DNA of 53,591 nt from Acidobacteriota bacterium (GCA_021793405.1 JAJYSV010000023.1:1-53591); one strand, 5' to 3'; shown: positions 34,002 through 44,655, counted from the stretch's first letter. Notes: generated by a model not told the origin, from the letters alone. Translations and numbers: made by a program.

Positions 34002-36158
34002 CTATTCCCCAGGTGCTTCGTGCCCTGTTACAGACCGCCGCACTTCCACCACCGTGGAGTAAAAGGTCGGCCCCCCACCCAGATCGGTCAGCGTCTCACT
34101 GGTAAGAGTGTTGACTCCCTGTCCGTCTTTTGTGAGCTTGTTCCATCCTAAACGGGAAGCGACCACTCCGGGAGGGACAGATCCACTCACTTTCGCCCGC
34201 AGCGGTATTTTTCCGCGCTCGTTGAAGACCTCGACTGCATCGCCGTCCACAATCCCTCGAGCCGCAGCGTCCGCCGGGTGCATTTCGATCAGCCCGGAAT
34301 GCGCCGCTTCCATGGCTCGATGGCCGGGCAGAGCGGCGAATGTTGAATTCATGTAGTTGTCGCCCTTGCGCGCCAGCAGCTCCAGCGGAAACCTATCGGC
34401 CAGCGGTGAGTGACGCGACTCGTGCGCAGGCACATAACCGGGTAGAGGATCGAGCCCCTGCGCAGCCAGAGCTTCCGAGTAAAACTCCGCCTTGCCGGAT
34501 GGAGTACGGAACCATTCCTCGGAAATAAATGGCTGGAATGCGCCGCCATTTTGTTCCTGCGGAAACTTCAACCGCACGGAATGCTGCGATTCCAACTGCG
34601 CGCGCGTGATTCCATAGACCCACGGAGAATCCGCCTTGGTCACATCGAGCGCTTGGTCGATCATGTCATCTTCCGTATCCAAAAAACTGGGCTCGGTGAA
34701 ACCCATCCGCTTGGCCAGTTGACGAAACAGGGTGACGTTCGAGCGCGCTTCGCCCAGCGGCGCAATCGACTGCTCGGAGAGCTGCAAATGGTACTGACCG
34801 TAGGCGCCTTCAAAATCCTTGTGCTCAAAAAAAGTGGTCGCGGGCAGAACAATGTCGGCGTAATCGGTGGTGTCGGTGAAGAATTGATCATGCACCACGG
34901 TGAACAGGTCGGCGCGCCGCAGTCCGCGCAACACCGTGTTCTGGTTGGGGGCGATCGCAGCCGGATTCGAGTTGTAGACCAGCATCGCCTGCACCGGCGG
35001 GTCGTTAAGTTCGGTGAGAGCATGGCCGAGACGGCTCATATTTACCACGCGACCTTGCCGGCCAATCGGACTGCCGCAGGCGAGATCGGGCCGCTCCAGC
35101 GCTGCCTTGTTGAACTGAAACGCTCCGCTGGTGGAAAGCTGCAAGCCCCCGCCGAGATGCTTCCACGCTCCCGTGAGGCAGGGAAGCATGGCGATGGCGC
35201 GAGCGGCGGCTCCCCCATTCTGCCCACGCTGCACGCCATAATTCATACGAATCACCGCAGGAGTTGCCGTAGCATATTCGCGGGCCAGACGCACAATGTC
35301 CTCGACAGCGAGGCCGGTGAGTTCCGCCACGCGCGCCGGAAGATATTCCTCCGCGCGCGCACGGAGACGATCGAAGCCGTGGGTGAAGCGCGCGACATAG
35401 TCGGCATCGTAGAGATTCTCCGCGACCAAGACTTGCATCATTCCCAGCGCGAGCGCCGAGTCTGTTCCCGGGCGAATGGGCAGATGCCAATCGGCGGCGT
35501 GCGCGGTGCGCGTCTTGTAGGGATCGATCACAATCAGCCGGGCGCCCTGTTGCCGGGCTTCCTGCACAAACGGCCATAGGTGAACATTGGTGGCGAGGAT
35601 GTTCGCTCCCCAGGCCAGGATGGTGCGGGCGTGGCGAAAGTGTTCCGGATCGGTGCCGAGTTTGACGCCATACACGGACATCAACGCTTCGCCGCCGGCG
35701 GCGGCACAGATGGTGCGGTCGAGTCGCGACGCTCCCAGGCGAGCAAAGAAGCGCCGATCCATGGAGCCGTAGCCCAGCGCGGCCATATTTCCAGCGTAGG
35801 AATAGGGCAGGATCGATTCCGGACCGAAGGTGGCCGAGATGTCAGTGAAACGCGCCGCAATGGTGTCCAGCGCCTGGTCCCAAGAGATGCGCTCGAAGAC
35901 CTCCGCATGTTTCCCCGAGGGGACCGGTCCTTTGGCAATGCCGGATTTGCGGCGCATTGGGTACAGCAGCCTGTCCGGGGAATAGACGAGGTCGAGATAT
36001 TTCGTCACCTTGGCGCAAAGAAAGCCGCGCGTGACCGGATGGTTGGGGTTGCCTTGAATTTTTGTGGCGCGACCTTCGGTGTTGACAGTGATATGCACGC
36101 TGCAGGCATCCGGGCAGTCCAAGGGACAAGCCGCATGCACAACCTTCAAGGAATCCAT
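34002..36158 (-). CDS. Molybdopterin-dependent oxidoreductase (bis-MGD, 4Fe-4S)
   Basis: A DMSO-reductase-family enzyme of 718 residues. The N-terminal 4Fe-4S site is C11, C15, C19 and C48 (CPLDCPDAC then GFLCAKV). Segments WDQALDTIAARF, ILPYSYAGNMAALGYG, ILAWGANILATN and VHDQFFTDTTDYADIVLPAT are typical of the cofactor-binding domains. The C-terminal dinucleotide-binding domain has RGIVDGDAVEVFNERG. No signal peptide is present, so it is cytosolic. No partner subunit genes are adjacent, only the CPXCG protein. Substrate not predictable; formate- or YoaE-like oxidoreductases are candidates. Confidence 0.85.
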   Translation of the reverse strand: MDSLKVVHAACPLDCPDACSVHITVNTEGRATKIQGNPNHPVTRGFLCAKVTKYLDLVYSPDRLLYPMRRKSGIAKGPVPSGKHAEVFERISWDQALDTIAARFTDISATFGPESILPYSYAGNMAALGYGSMDRRFFARLGASRLDRTICAAAGGEALMSVYGVKLGTDPEHFRHARTILAWGANILATNVHLWPFVQEARQQGARLIVIDPYKTRTAHAADWHLPIRPGTDSALALGMMQVLVAENLYDADYVARFTHGFDRLRARAEEYLPARVAELTGLAVEDIVRLAREYATATPAVIRMNYGVQRGQNGGAAARAIAMLPCLTGAWKHLGGGLQLSTSGAFQFNKAALERPDLACGSPIGRQGRVVNMSRLGHALTELNDPPVQAMLVYNSNPAAIAPNQNTVLRGLRRADLFTVVHDQFFTDTTDYADIVLPATTFFEHKDFEGAYGQYHLQLSEQSIAPLGEARSNVTLFRQLAKRMGFTEPSFLDTEDDMIDQALDVTKADSPWVYGITRAQLESQHSVRLKFPQEQNGGAFQPFISEEWFRTPSGKAEFYSEALAAQGLDPLPGYVPAHESRHSPLADRFPLELLARKGDNYMNSTFAALPGHRAMEAAHSGLIEMHPADAAARGIVDGDAVEVFNERGKIPLRAKVSGSVPPGVVASRLGWNKLTKDGQGVNTLTSETLTDLGGGPTFYSTVVEVRRSVTGHEAPGE

Positions 36159-36298
36159 ACCGGCATTCTAGGTTCCCGGCGGGCAAGAAACAATGGAGAG
36201 AGCGCAAGTCTGGCGGCGATGCGCCGTTACCTGGGCGGTGAGCAAGGCTGGAGAATTTTCACAAGCCAAGTGAGTCGAGAGCCGGTTGCGATGAGCGG

Positions 36299-36886
36299 TC
36301 AGACTTGCATCACTTCTTTTTCCTTGGCCTTGCAAAGCTCTTCCATACGTTTGATCTCGTCGTCGGTCAGCTTCTGCATTTCGTCCAGCGACCGCTTCTC
36401 TTCGTCCTCTGAGATTTTCTTGTCGCGGGTGGACTTCTTCACCATGTCGTTGCCGTCACGGCGAATATTGCGAACAGCCGTGCGATGGTCTTCCAGCACC
36501 TTATTCAGATGTTTGACGACTTCCTTGCGGCGCTCTTCCGTCATGGGCGGCACCGGCACGCGCACGACCTTGCCGTCGTTTTGCGGGTTGAAGCCCTGCG
36601 GAAAGGCGCGCAACGCTTTCTCAATTTCGACGATCTGGCTGGTGTCGTAGGGTTGAATCAGCAACAACTGCGGCTCTGGAGCGCTGATCTGACCAACCTG
36701 ATTCAGCGGCATTTCCGTTCCGTAGGCGAGGACTTTTACCTGGTCCAGCATATGCACGGAGGCGCGCCCGGTGCGGATCGAAGCGAGATTGGCACGAAAA
36801 TCCTCAACCGCCTTATCCATCCGCGTCTTCAGCAGTTGATACGTTTCTTTCAGAGCCGGAATGCCGGCCATAGTCGATCCAGCCAT
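36299..36886 (-). CDS. frr: Ribosome recycling factor
   Basis: Splits post-termination ribosomes together with EF-G. The 195-residue protein has the full three-helix-bundle and beta-domain pattern: NLASIRTGRASVHMLDQV, YGTEMPLNQVGQISAPEP, QPYDTSQIVEIEKA, and the final helix with LDEMQKLTDDEIKRMEEL. AGAGGAAAA stands upstream of ATG 36886. In most bacteria frr follows pyrH; here pyrH is about 9.5 kb away in the same orientation. The first ten residues are extra compared with E. coli. Confidence 0.97.
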   Translation of the reverse strand: MAGSTMAGIPALKETYQLLKTRMDKAVEDFRANLASIRTGRASVHMLDQVKVLAYGTEMPLNQVGQISAPEPQLLLIQPYDTSQIVEIEKALRAFPQGFNPQNDGKVVRVPVPPMTEERRKEVVKHLNKVLEDHRTAVRNIRRDGNDMVKKSTRDKKISEDEEKRSLDEMQKLTDDEIKRMEELCKAKEKEVMQV

Positions 36887-37044
36887 AATTCAGTTTTCCT
36901 CTCCGCAACAAGATATTGTAACGAACCGCGGCCTATCCTGTTGCCAGCGTCATTCAGTCCGCGGAGATGCCAAGGGCGGCGTAAGCGCTGCCATCCAGTT
37001 AGAATGAACATTGTAGTGAGTGGCCTTTTTTGTAAGAAACCTCT

Positions 37045-37362
37045 ATGCACACCTGTCCCGTCTGCACGATGCCCCTCAGTCTTCGCCGAGCCTTCTTCCG
37101 TGCCGGATGGCGCGGATTTTTTCGCTGTCCGGCCTGTCGCGGCCACCTGCAGATCCACGGCCGTGTCATCCCGATCGTGACCGCGCTGGTTGTCGCGCTG
37201 GCCTTCATAGTGCTCGACTATAGCGGCTTGACGGATGTCAACTCCAAAACCTGGTGGTGGGACGCCTTCCAGATCGGCTCGGTGCTGTTTGTTCTGTTTA
37301 TGATGCTCGGTTGGCTGCTGCGCATCGATCGTCGTCAGCCGATGCGGAAATTCGTGCCCTGA
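37045..37362 (+). CDS. Small zinc-ribbon membrane protein
   Basis: I do not recognise a named family. The protein has 105 residues: CPVC and CPAC (residues 4-7 and 28-31) form a likely zinc ribbon, then two membrane segments (about 44-60 and 75-95) and a basic end. No ribosome-binding site is visible. It is divergent from frr and convergent with lipA. Confidence 0.6.
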   Translation: MHTCPVCTMPLSLRRAFFRAGWRGFFRCPACRGHLQIHGRVIPIVTALVVALAFIVLDYSGLTDVNSKTWWWDAFQIGSVLFVLFMMLGWLLRIDRRQPMRKFVP

Positions 37363-37399
37363 TCCGAAGCAATCAGTCGTTACAAGGCGACAGCGGAAC

Positions 37400-38329
37400 T
37401 CAGGCCGGGACTTTCAGGCCCGTAGATGCGGCCTGTTCATGCGCGTGGTAGGAAGATCGCACCAGCGGCCCGGACTCAATATGGCGAAAGCCCATCCGCA
37501 AGGCCTCCTCTTTCATCCAAGCAAATTCCTGCGGCGTATAGATTCGAGCCATGGGAAGATGGTCCTTCGACGGACGCAGATATTGTCCAATGGTGAGAAT
37601 GTCGACGCCAACCCGCGCCAGGTCGCGGAAGACATCGAGCAGTTCGTGCATCTCTTCGCCGAGCCCGACCATGACGCCGGATTTTGTGACGAGCATGGGA
37701 TTTAGTTCTTTGGCATACTCGAGCAGCCGCAGCGTGCGCTCATAGCGAGCGCCGGAACGTACCACGCGATACAGCCGAGGCACGCTTTCCGTGTTGTGAT
37801 TCAGCACTTCCGGAGCGGCATCGACCACGATGCGAATCGCTTCCTCTTTGCCTTGAAAATCCGGGACCAGGACTTCCACCTGACAGCCGGGAGCCTGCCG
37901 GCGAATCTGCTCAATCACCATGGCAAAGGCGCGCGCTCCGCCGGTGATATCGTCATCGCGATTCACACTGGTGATGACGGCATGTTGCAAGCCCAGGGCG
38001 GCGACGGCTTCGGCCACGCGGCGCGGCTCGTCAAAGTCGATGGCTTCGGGGCGACCCTTGGGCACCGCGCAAAAACCGCAGCGGCGCGTACACAGATTGC
38101 CCAGCATCATGAAGGTGGCCGTCTTGTGGTTCCAGCATTCGCCGATGTTCGGGCAATGCGCCGATTCGCATACCGTGTTCAGATTCAGACTGCGCGCCAG
38201 CTTTTTCAGATCGTGAAACGTTTCTCCCATGGGGGCGCGCGCCTTCAGCCAGTCCGGCTTGGGCTGAGGCCTCTTGGGCAGAATCTCGATCTGAATCAAT
38301 TCAGGAGCGGTAGCCATGGGGTAGTCCAT
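37400..38329 (-). CDS. lipA: Lipoyl synthase
   Basis: A radical-SAM enzyme that inserts two sulfurs into octanoyl-carrier domains to make lipoate. The 309-residue protein has both cluster motifs: auxiliary C-x4-C-x5-C in CESAHCPNIGEC, and radical-SAM CTRRCGFC. GKPEAIDFDEP-like and VTSVNRDD segments and the C-terminal RSSYHA with the conserved Ser are typical. ATG 38317, four codons in, is another possible start. lipB is not adjacent. Confidence 0.96.
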   Translation of the reverse strand: MDYPMATAPELIQIEILPKRPQPKPDWLKARAPMGETFHDLKKLARSLNLNTVCESAHCPNIGECWNHKTATFMMLGNLCTRRCGFCAVPKGRPEAIDFDEPRRVAEAVAALGLQHAVITSVNRDDDITGGARAFAMVIEQIRRQAPGCQVEVLVPDFQGKEEAIRIVVDAAPEVLNHNTESVPRLYRVVRSGARYERTLRLLEYAKELNPMLVTKSGVMVGLGEEMHELLDVFRDLARVGVDILTIGQYLRPSKDHLPMARIYTPQEFAWMKEEALRMGFRHIESGPLVRSSYHAHEQAASTGLKVPA

Positions 38330-38379
38330 TCCGGGCGCAACACTTTATTGTACCCGCGCGCAGAAGCCGAGAGTGAGAA

Positions 38380-40050
38380 CTACTCGTATGCGGGCCTGGA
38401 TGGCGCTGTCGGCGCACGATCGTCGCCGGAGATGCTCCAGATGGTCAAGTAATTCTTCCCTGTCCAAAGAATGTGGGAAGGAGGCAGCGGAATGTAGCCC
38501 GCAGGCGCGAGCGGCAGCCGCGAATAGACCTCGACACCTGTAATCATCCACTGCGGCTCGCCGTCCGGGCCCTTCGTCCATGGCTCGCAGGTATATTTTG
38601 TACTCTCGAGAAACAGATGGTCGCAATAGGTCTGTCTGCCCCACTCGTCGAACGGAACGGTCGGCCCGGCAAACGCGTCAATGTGATCCTTGCGGATGAA
38701 CGCTCCAATTCCGTGCCGCGCCAGATCGGTTTGAAATTGCCGGTCGGCCATCAGTCCGTCGAGCGGTACGACGGCGACATCGGTGAAGTAGGCCATCCCG
38801 CCGGGCTGATCGTACGCCAGCAAGCTGTGCACCTGATCGGCTGCAAGTGCCTCCCGCATCACGGGGATGGTTGTCTCTTCGGCCACCTGCTCCCGGCTAT
38901 GCTTCCAGCCCATTTTGTACCAGAGCAGCGCGGAGAACACGACGGCGACAAGGATTCCCAGAGAATGAAGCGTGGCGGCTACGGATGGCGTGCGGCCTCT
39001 CGACCCAGCCGGAGCCGCGCGGAACACACATGCAGCGGCGCGCGAGGCGGTCAACGCCGCCAGCAATGCCCAACTGACGTAGTACCAGGTCCAGCGAGTT
39101 TCTCGGGTCATGCGGAGAGTGATATACGCCGCGTGCATCAGAATGCCGAAAAAGAACGGCAACTCGGCGAACAGGAACCAGCGGTCCCGCTGCCTGCGCC
39201 AAAGAATCAGCAGAGAAACCGCGCAGATGGCGAGTGACAACAGCGCCGTATGCGGCAGGTTGCGGCCCAGCACATGGTCGTGGCTGTTGGTCGACTTCAG
39301 CAGTCCGCTGATCGGCATCAGGATGTGGAACCAGAACAGATTGCTGGCCAGGTACGCGCCCCATAGCACGGCATAGAGCGGAATCCACGTGAGGTGAATG
39401 CGGAGCGCGGCTGTTTCTCCGCGCTTTCTTTGCTGCCAGCACCAGACCAGAATCGCGATCCAAAGACAGGCGATGACAAAGATAGAATCCAGGCGGCTGA
39501 GGACGGCGAAGGCGGCAAGCAGATTGAAAGCAAATCCGCTGCTCCAATCGGGATGCTCGAAAAACTTGTAGAGCGCCAGCAACGTCCCAGCCAGCACCGC
39601 GGCGCTGAGAGAGGATTCGGTACCCAGTTGCAGGCCGAAAAGAAATGGAATCAGAATGGTCCAGGCGACCCATGCGGGAGCGCGCAGACGGCGCAGCAAT
39701 TGAGCCGCCACGACCAGCACCACGATGTTCAGCGCCACGATCAATGCCGCGATCAGATGTAACCCGATCACGCGATTTGGAATGACGCGGTATACGGCGG
39801 CGCAGAGCAACATCCAGATGGGATGGTAGCCATTCGTGGGCATCAAGCGGTTGAATGTGCTGCCATAACCGAGCGCAAAGTTGCGTCCCACCACCAGATA
39901 AAAAAAGCTGTCGTCAGCAAAGAACGGGCTGGGCTGGCGGATGAACAGGAATGCGTAAGCGGCTGTCAGCAGCGCGAAAAAAAAGTTCAACCAAAATGGA
40001 TTGCGCTCATGCCGACGCGGACCGGTTGCCTGGGGGTTCAGTTCTGTCAT
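38380..40050 (-). CDS. GT-C-like multi-spanning membrane protein
   Basis: A membrane protein of 556 residues with about 10-11 membrane segments and a C-terminal periplasmic domain. The first outer loop has FFADDSFFYLVVGRNF, like the acidic pair of GT-C glycosyltransferases such as ArnT or PMT-type enzymes. This suggests transfer of a sugar from a polyprenyl donor to a lipid or protein. Acceptor and donor unknown. No polysaccharide cluster is near. The gene ends about 50 bases before lipA on the same strand. No ribosome-binding site is obvious. Confidence 0.65.
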   Translation of the reverse strand: MTELNPQATGPRRHERNPFWLNFFFALLTAAYAFLFIRQPSPFFADDSFFYLVVGRNFALGYGSTFNRLMPTNGYHPIWMLLCAAVYRVIPNRVIGLHLIAALIVALNIVVLVVAAQLLRRLRAPAWVAWTILIPFLFGLQLGTESSLSAAVLAGTLLALYKFFEHPDWSSGFAFNLLAAFAVLSRLDSIFVIACLWIAILVWCWQQRKRGETAALRIHLTWIPLYAVLWGAYLASNLFWFHILMPISGLLKSTNSHDHVLGRNLPHTALLSLAICAVSLLILWRRQRDRWFLFAELPFFFGILMHAAYITLRMTRETRWTWYYVSWALLAALTASRAAACVFRAAPAGSRGRTPSVAATLHSLGILVAVVFSALLWYKMGWKHSREQVAEETTIPVMREALAADQVHSLLAYDQPGGMAYFTDVAVVPLDGLMADRQFQTDLARHGIGAFIRKDHIDAFAGPTVPFDEWGRQTYCDHLFLESTKYTCEPWTKGPDGEPQWMITGVEVYSRLPLAPAGYIPLPPSHILWTGKNYLTIWSISGDDRAPTAPSRPAYE

Positions 40051-40209
40051 GGGAAAATCTTACGCAGTCTTTATGATGCTCAACATGCGAGCTAACTTCC
40101 GCGGCGGTTCGAATTGCCCAGTATAAGGCGTGCGCTCTCATGATGAGGAACGATTATGGCGCTTGGCGCGATTCCATGGAGGTTTGTCGGGCAGCCAATA
40201 CAAGCACGC

Positions 40210-40839
40210 TCAATAGTAGAGATACTTGCGCCAGCGCAGGTCAGAGCTGCCGATCATGCGCATGATGTGGCGGCTGGTGTGCAGAGAAAACGGGCGCGGC
40301 TCGCGCATCAGTCGCATGTCCTCCAACTCCTGAATCAATTGATTCCCTTTGCGCCGGTTGCAGCTATGGCAGCAGGCGACCAGATTCTCCCAAGTGGACA
40401 GGCCGCCGCGCGAGCGGGGGACCACGTGGTCGAGCGTCAGTTCGCTCGCCGGCAAGATCGTGGCGCAGTATTGGCAGGTGTTGCGGTCGCGCAGCAGGAT
40501 ATTCTTGCGGGAAAGAGCGCGTGTCTGGTGCGGGATGCGGCGATATTCCAGCAGGCGGATGACAGACGGCACAGGAACACGGACGCGCGCGGCATGGAGT
40601 AAGGTTGCGTGCTCCTCTTCGGGGCGAGCTACGCCCTTCAAGATCAGGACCAGCGCACGCCGCGCGCCACAGATGTTGATGGGCTCGTAGGAGGCATTCA
40701 GCACCAGCACGGGGGTGTGCATGGGCGAGGCCGTGGCCAGCGACGAACGCTCCTGCACTCCAGAATCGGAGTGAGGCGTGTGACATTTCGCCGGAAGTTT
40801 TTGTTTGCGAGCATACACCATGGCTCTTCCCGTCGACAT
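40210..40839 (-). CDS. HNH endonuclease
   Basis: A 209-residue protein with an HNH nuclease domain: [35 protein letters not shown] give the His-Asn-type metal finger and the zinc-binding CxxC pairs. The N-terminal [19 protein letters not shown] is typical of a stand-alone chromosomal HNH family found in many bacteria. GGGAGGAAG before ATG 40839 supports this start; ATG 40722 would match shorter homologues. It lies 14 bases after comF and is probably in the same operon. Target unknown. Confidence 0.85.
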   Translation of the reverse strand: MSTGRAMVYARKQKLPAKCHTPHSDSGVQERSSLATASPMHTPVLVLNASYEPINICGARRALVLILKGVARPEEEHATLLHAARVRVPVPSVIRLLEYRRIPHQTRALSRKNILLRDRNTCQYCATILPASELTLDHVVPRSRGGLSTWENLVACCHSCNRRKGNQLIQELEDMRLMREPRPFSLHTSRHIMRMIGSSDLRWRKYLYY

Positions 40840-40853
40840 CTGGTTCTTCCTCC

Positions 40854-41891
40854 CTAATCGCGAACGCCGAAGCCTTGCACTACACTTGCCTCATCTATTG
40901 CCGCCATGCCAACGGCCGTAAATTTTCTGGCGGGCACAAAATCCCAAAACGCTACGCCCTCGCGCTGTGAACGAGCCAGCGTCGCCACATATACGGATGC
41001 TGCACCGGCACGAAGCAGAGTCCGGGTGCATTCGCGAGCCGTGGCCCCGGTGGTGTAGATATCGTCAAGCAGTAGAATCGCGCGCCCCGTGATTTGCTCC
41101 GGCTGGCGGATGAAAAATGCTCCGCGCAAGTTGCGTCGCCGTTGGTGCGGCCTCAAGCCCGATTGACTTTCAGTGGCTCGCTGCCGGCCCATGGCTTCGC
41201 GCGCCAAGTCGATCTGAAGATCCGGCCGCCGTTTCCGCAACGCACGTACCGTGACTTCCGCCAGCAGAACTGTCTGATTGAAACCGCGCTCGCGCTGCTT
41301 GGTGGCGTGCAGCGGGACAGCGACCACTGTCAGATTGGCCGGTAGATCGTTCTTCTGCGCAATGGAAGCGGCCAGCAGCTTGCCCAAAGGCTGCGCAATT
41401 GTAGGGATGCGCTCATACTTCAGTAGATGGATCAGCCCGCGCAGGCTATCCTGATACACCCCGTAGGCCACCGCCCATTGGAACGGAGGCCGCGCCTGCT
41501 CGCACAAAGGACATAAAGATTCCCCATCCGACTGGTTGCGTGTGGCGTTCGTCGCAAAGCGTATACCACCCAAGCTGAGGAGTTCGCCGCAAATGCCGCA
41601 GAGATTTGTTGGAGCTTGTTCCGGCAGATCGTGCCAGCAGTCGGCACAGATAGGCACAGTGGAAAGATGTAAGAGAGGTTGGTTGCAGAGCCTGCAAAGG
41701 GAAGGAAAAACGGCACAACTGACAGCATCCAGCGGACTTCGAAGAACACGCGCAACAGCGCGCCATGCAGCCAACTCCGATGGCGGAAAACTACCGGCCA
41801 GATTCGAGGACTGCCTGGAAAACTGCTTAGGGAAGACGCACCTCCCAACCATAAATCGTTCCCATCGGGAACGGTTCACACGCCGGAGCAT
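40854..41891 (-). CDS. ComF-family phosphoribosyltransferase-like protein
   Basis: A 345-residue protein related to ComF/GntX. The N-terminal half has CxxC zinc pairs (CRLCN, CADC, CGICGE, CPLCEQ). The C-terminal phosphoribosyltransferase domain has [13 protein letters not shown] as PRPP loop and [15 protein letters not shown], the family hallmark. ComF homologues take part in natural transformation, and others have no known role. The C-terminus after the loop is extended by about 45 residues. The start may lie downstream of 41891. Confidence 0.85.
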   Translation of the reverse strand: MLRRVNRSRWERFMVGRCVFPKQFSRQSSNLAGSFPPSELAAWRAVARVLRSPLDAVSCAVFPSLCRLCNQPLLHLSTVPICADCWHDLPEQAPTNLCGICGELLSLGGIRFATNATRNQSDGESLCPLCEQARPPFQWAVAYGVYQDSLRGLIHLLKYERIPTIAQPLGKLLAASIAQKNDLPANLTVVAVPLHATKQRERGFNQTVLLAEVTVRALRKRRPDLQIDLAREAMGRQRATESQSGLRPHQRRRNLRGAFFIRQPEQITGRAILLLDDIYTTGATARECTRTLLRAGAASVYVATLARSQREGVAFWDFVPARKFTAVGMAAIDEASVVQGFGVRD

Positions 41892-42313
41892 GGCGGCGAT
41901 GCGCGCGCTCGATCCGGCTGAATGCAGTATATTCGGAAATCGTGAAACCGACAGCGTGCATGGACAATTTTTTTTGATATCGGTGGGATTATTGGAGAAG
42001 AGGTCGCACGGAACGGTGGCCTGAAACGATTCGCAGTTTTGGCTCTACTGGTCGGGATACCCTGTTTGGCGTCAGACAAATTTCGACGATAAGATTTTCG
42101 CTGACTTCATTGTTTGCCCGTTAACGAAAGAACGTGCGGGAGAAATGCGTCTGGTGGTTGTGAAGTCAGCAAGCCATGTTGTCGACCGACCTGAACCGTC
42201 GAACTGATTCGCGAAAATCACAAACACACCCGCCACCGATTTGACCTATCGCGGACCATAGCGAATGCACTACACTCGACCGTTTGCGGAAGTTTGTTTC
42301 ACGGAGGCACAAC
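41892..42313 (+). promoter_or_regulatory. Upstream region of the OPT transporter gene
   Basis: About 420 bases with no gene. TACACT at 42271-42276 is a possible -10 that would start the mRNA near 42284. GGAGG at 42303-42307 is six bases before the TTG start at 42314. The rest shows no structure I can name. Confidence 0.4.
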
Positions 42314-44569
42314 TTGACGAGCACTACCGGACCACCGTCCAGTCAATCAGCCGATTCGCATTCCGAGCCACTCGCTGACCGAACCGCACCACTTTCTGCG
42401 GAATTTCAACCCTACGTCCAGCCGGAGGATTCGCGACGAGAGTTTACCTTCCGTGCGATTTTCCTGGGATGCATCTTCGGCATTCTGTTTGGCGCGGTCA
42501 CGGTGTATGTCGGGCTGCGCGCCGGACTCACGGTTGCGGCATCGATTCCCATCGCGGTGCTTTCGATCAGCGTGCTGCGCGCGCTGGGGCGGGCTTCAAT
42601 CCTCGAAAACAACATCGTGCAGACGACCGGTAACGCTGGCCAGTCCATTGCCGCGGGAGTGATCTTCACGCTGCCGGCGCTGATCTTTCTGGGCTTCGAT
42701 CTGGAATACTCGCGCATCTTTTTTCTGGCGCTGCTGGGCGGATGGCTCGGCGTGTTCTTCATGATTCCGCTGCGACGGGAATTGATCGTGAAGGAACACG
42801 GCCACCTTACCTATCCCGAGGGCACGGCCTGTGCCGACGTTCTGCTCGCCGGGGAGCGGGGCGGATCGTTTGCCAGTCGCGTCTTCTGGGGTCTCGGCTT
42901 GGGCGCTGTGTACACGCTGTTTCAGAATGGAAACCTGTTCAGCGCATGGCCCAGCACGCCGAATTACGAGCCGCGGTGGCTGCCCGGCTCAGCGATTCGC
43001 GCCGATGCCACACCGGAGTATCTCGGAGTCGGCTATATCATTGGCCCGCGCGTTGCAGGAACTATTTTCTCCGGGGGCGTCTTCTCCTGGCTGGTGCTGA
43101 TGCCGGCGATCCATTTTTTTGGCTCCCATTTCAATAGCCCAATCTACCCGGGAACGCAGCCCATCGCACAAATGAATCCCAGCGACTTGTGGGCAGCGTA
43201 TGTGCGGCCCATGGGCGCGGGCGCGGTGGCGGCGGCCGGCATACTAACCTTGCTGCGCACGCTGCCTACCATCTGGGGCGCCTTCCGCGAAGGCATCGCA
43301 ACCATCGGAAAGTCACGTGCTGCAGCGGCGGCGGAAATGCGCACGGATCGCGACTTCCCCATGTCAGTGGTTGTCGGCGGCTCGGTCCTGCTGGTTATTT
43401 TGATGTTCCTGTTTCTGACCTTCAAGCCGGTACCGGGAGCGCAGACCAGCTTGCTGGCCAATCTGGCGGCATCCCTGTTGGTGGTCGTATTTGGATTTTT
43501 GTTCGTTACAGTTTCCTCGCGCATTGTGGGCCTGATCGGCAGCTCGGCGAATCCGATCTCCGGCATGACGATTGCGACATTGATGGCAACTTCGGCCATA
43601 TTTCTGGTCAAGGGCTGGACCGCCCCAGCCTTTGGCGCCCTGGCCATTACGATTGGCGGGGTGGTGTGCATCGCATCCGCGAACGCCGGGGACACATCGC
43701 AGGACCTGAAGACCGGCTTTCTGATCGGAGCCACTCCGTGGAAGCAGCAGCTGGCGCTGCTGATTGGCGTCTGCATCTCCACGCTTTCCATCGGCGTTAC
43801 CTTGACCGCCATGAATCGCGGCCTGGAAGAATTTCGTCTGGCGAACGAGGTCTACAGCCTCGCCCATCCCGACGACGGGGTGACGGTCGAGCAGGAACAT
43901 TTTTCTCGTGCGCAGTTCCGAGTGAAGCTCCCGAACGGCAAAGAACAGCTCGACTATGGCAAGAATTATGTCCTGCTGAATGCTCTGGGATCGCACAAGC
44001 TGGCCGATGGAAAATATCTCTACAATCCGGCGACCGGACGGATCGAAGCGCAGTGGATTGAAGGCATCGGCAGCGAACGAGCCGCTGCGCCGCAAGCTCG
44101 CCTGATGGCCACGGTGATCAATGGAATCCTAACCCGCCAGCTTCCCTGGGGCCTGATTCTGCTAGGCGTTTTTCTTGTCGTTGCGGTCGAGCTGCTCGGA
44201 GTCCGCTCTCTTTCCTTCGCGGTCGGCGCGTATCTGTCCATCGGCACAACGCTGGCCATCTTCTGCGGAGGCGTGGTGCGCTGGATGGTCGACCGCGCGG
44301 TCGAACGAAGCGGCGAGTCCGGCGACCTGGAAGGCGAGATCAGTCCGGGTTCGCTTTATGCCAGCGGACTGATTGCGGCGGGAGGCATTGTGGGACTGCT
44401 CGGCGTGGCGCTGAAGCTGTATGAGTCGGCCACGGGGAAATTCGACCTGCTGAAAATGTCGACGAAAAACCCGCTCTATCATGACTGGGTTTCGGTGCTG
44501 ATGTTCGCGCTGCTGGCGGCATCGCTGTTCTATTTTGCCCGCCGCCCGCTCGATTCCAAGCAAGGATAA
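42314..44569 (+). CDS. OPT-family oligopeptide/metal-chelate transporter
   Basis: A large inner-membrane transporter of 751 residues with about 14-16 membrane segments. FRAIFLGCIFGILFGAVTVYVGLRAGLTVAASIPIAV-type first helices (45-85) and the glycine-rich pairs TTGNAGQSIAAG and LTYPEGTACADVL are OPT hallmarks. A soluble insert (about 510-600) lies before the last helices. Substrates in this family are small peptides or siderophore-like chelates; the actual one is unknown. The TTG at 42314 is the likely start, because GGAGG is six bases before it. Confidence 0.87.
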   Translation: MTSTTGPPSSQSADSHSEPLADRTAPLSAEFQPYVQPEDSRREFTFRAIFLGCIFGILFGAVTVYVGLRAGLTVAASIPIAVLSISVLRALGRASILENNIVQTTGNAGQSIAAGVIFTLPALIFLGFDLEYSRIFFLALLGGWLGVFFMIPLRRELIVKEHGHLTYPEGTACADVLLAGERGGSFASRVFWGLGLGAVYTLFQNGNLFSAWPSTPNYEPRWLPGSAIRADATPEYLGVGYIIGPRVAGTIFSGGVFSWLVLMPAIHFFGSHFNSPIYPGTQPIAQMNPSDLWAAYVRPMGAGAVAAAGILTLLRTLPTIWGAFREGIATIGKSRAAAAAEMRTDRDFPMSVVVGGSVLLVILMFLFLTFKPVPGAQTSLLANLAASLLVVVFGFLFVTVSSRIVGLIGSSANPISGMTIATLMATSAIFLVKGWTAPAFGALAITIGGVVCIASANAGDTSQDLKTGFLIGATPWKQQLALLIGVCISTLSIGVTLTAMNRGLEEFRLANEVYSLAHPDDGVTVEQEHFSRAQFRVKLPNGKEQLDYGKNYVLLNALGSHKLADGKYLYNPATGRIEAQWIEGIGSERAAAPQARLMATVINGILTRQLPWGLILLGVFLVVAVELLGVRSLSFAVGAYLSIGTTLAIFCGGVVRWMVDRAVERSGESGDLEGEISPGSLYASGLIAAGGIVGLLGVALKLYESATGKFDLLKMSTKNPLYHDWVSVLMFALLAASLFYFARRPLDSKQG

Positions 44570-44655
44570 ATCGGAAGTAACCGCGACCGGCAGGAAAGAG
44601 TTGACGGTCGTTGGGCTGTCTGTCAGACTTTGGTCGGCACCGCTGGAGCCAACCC

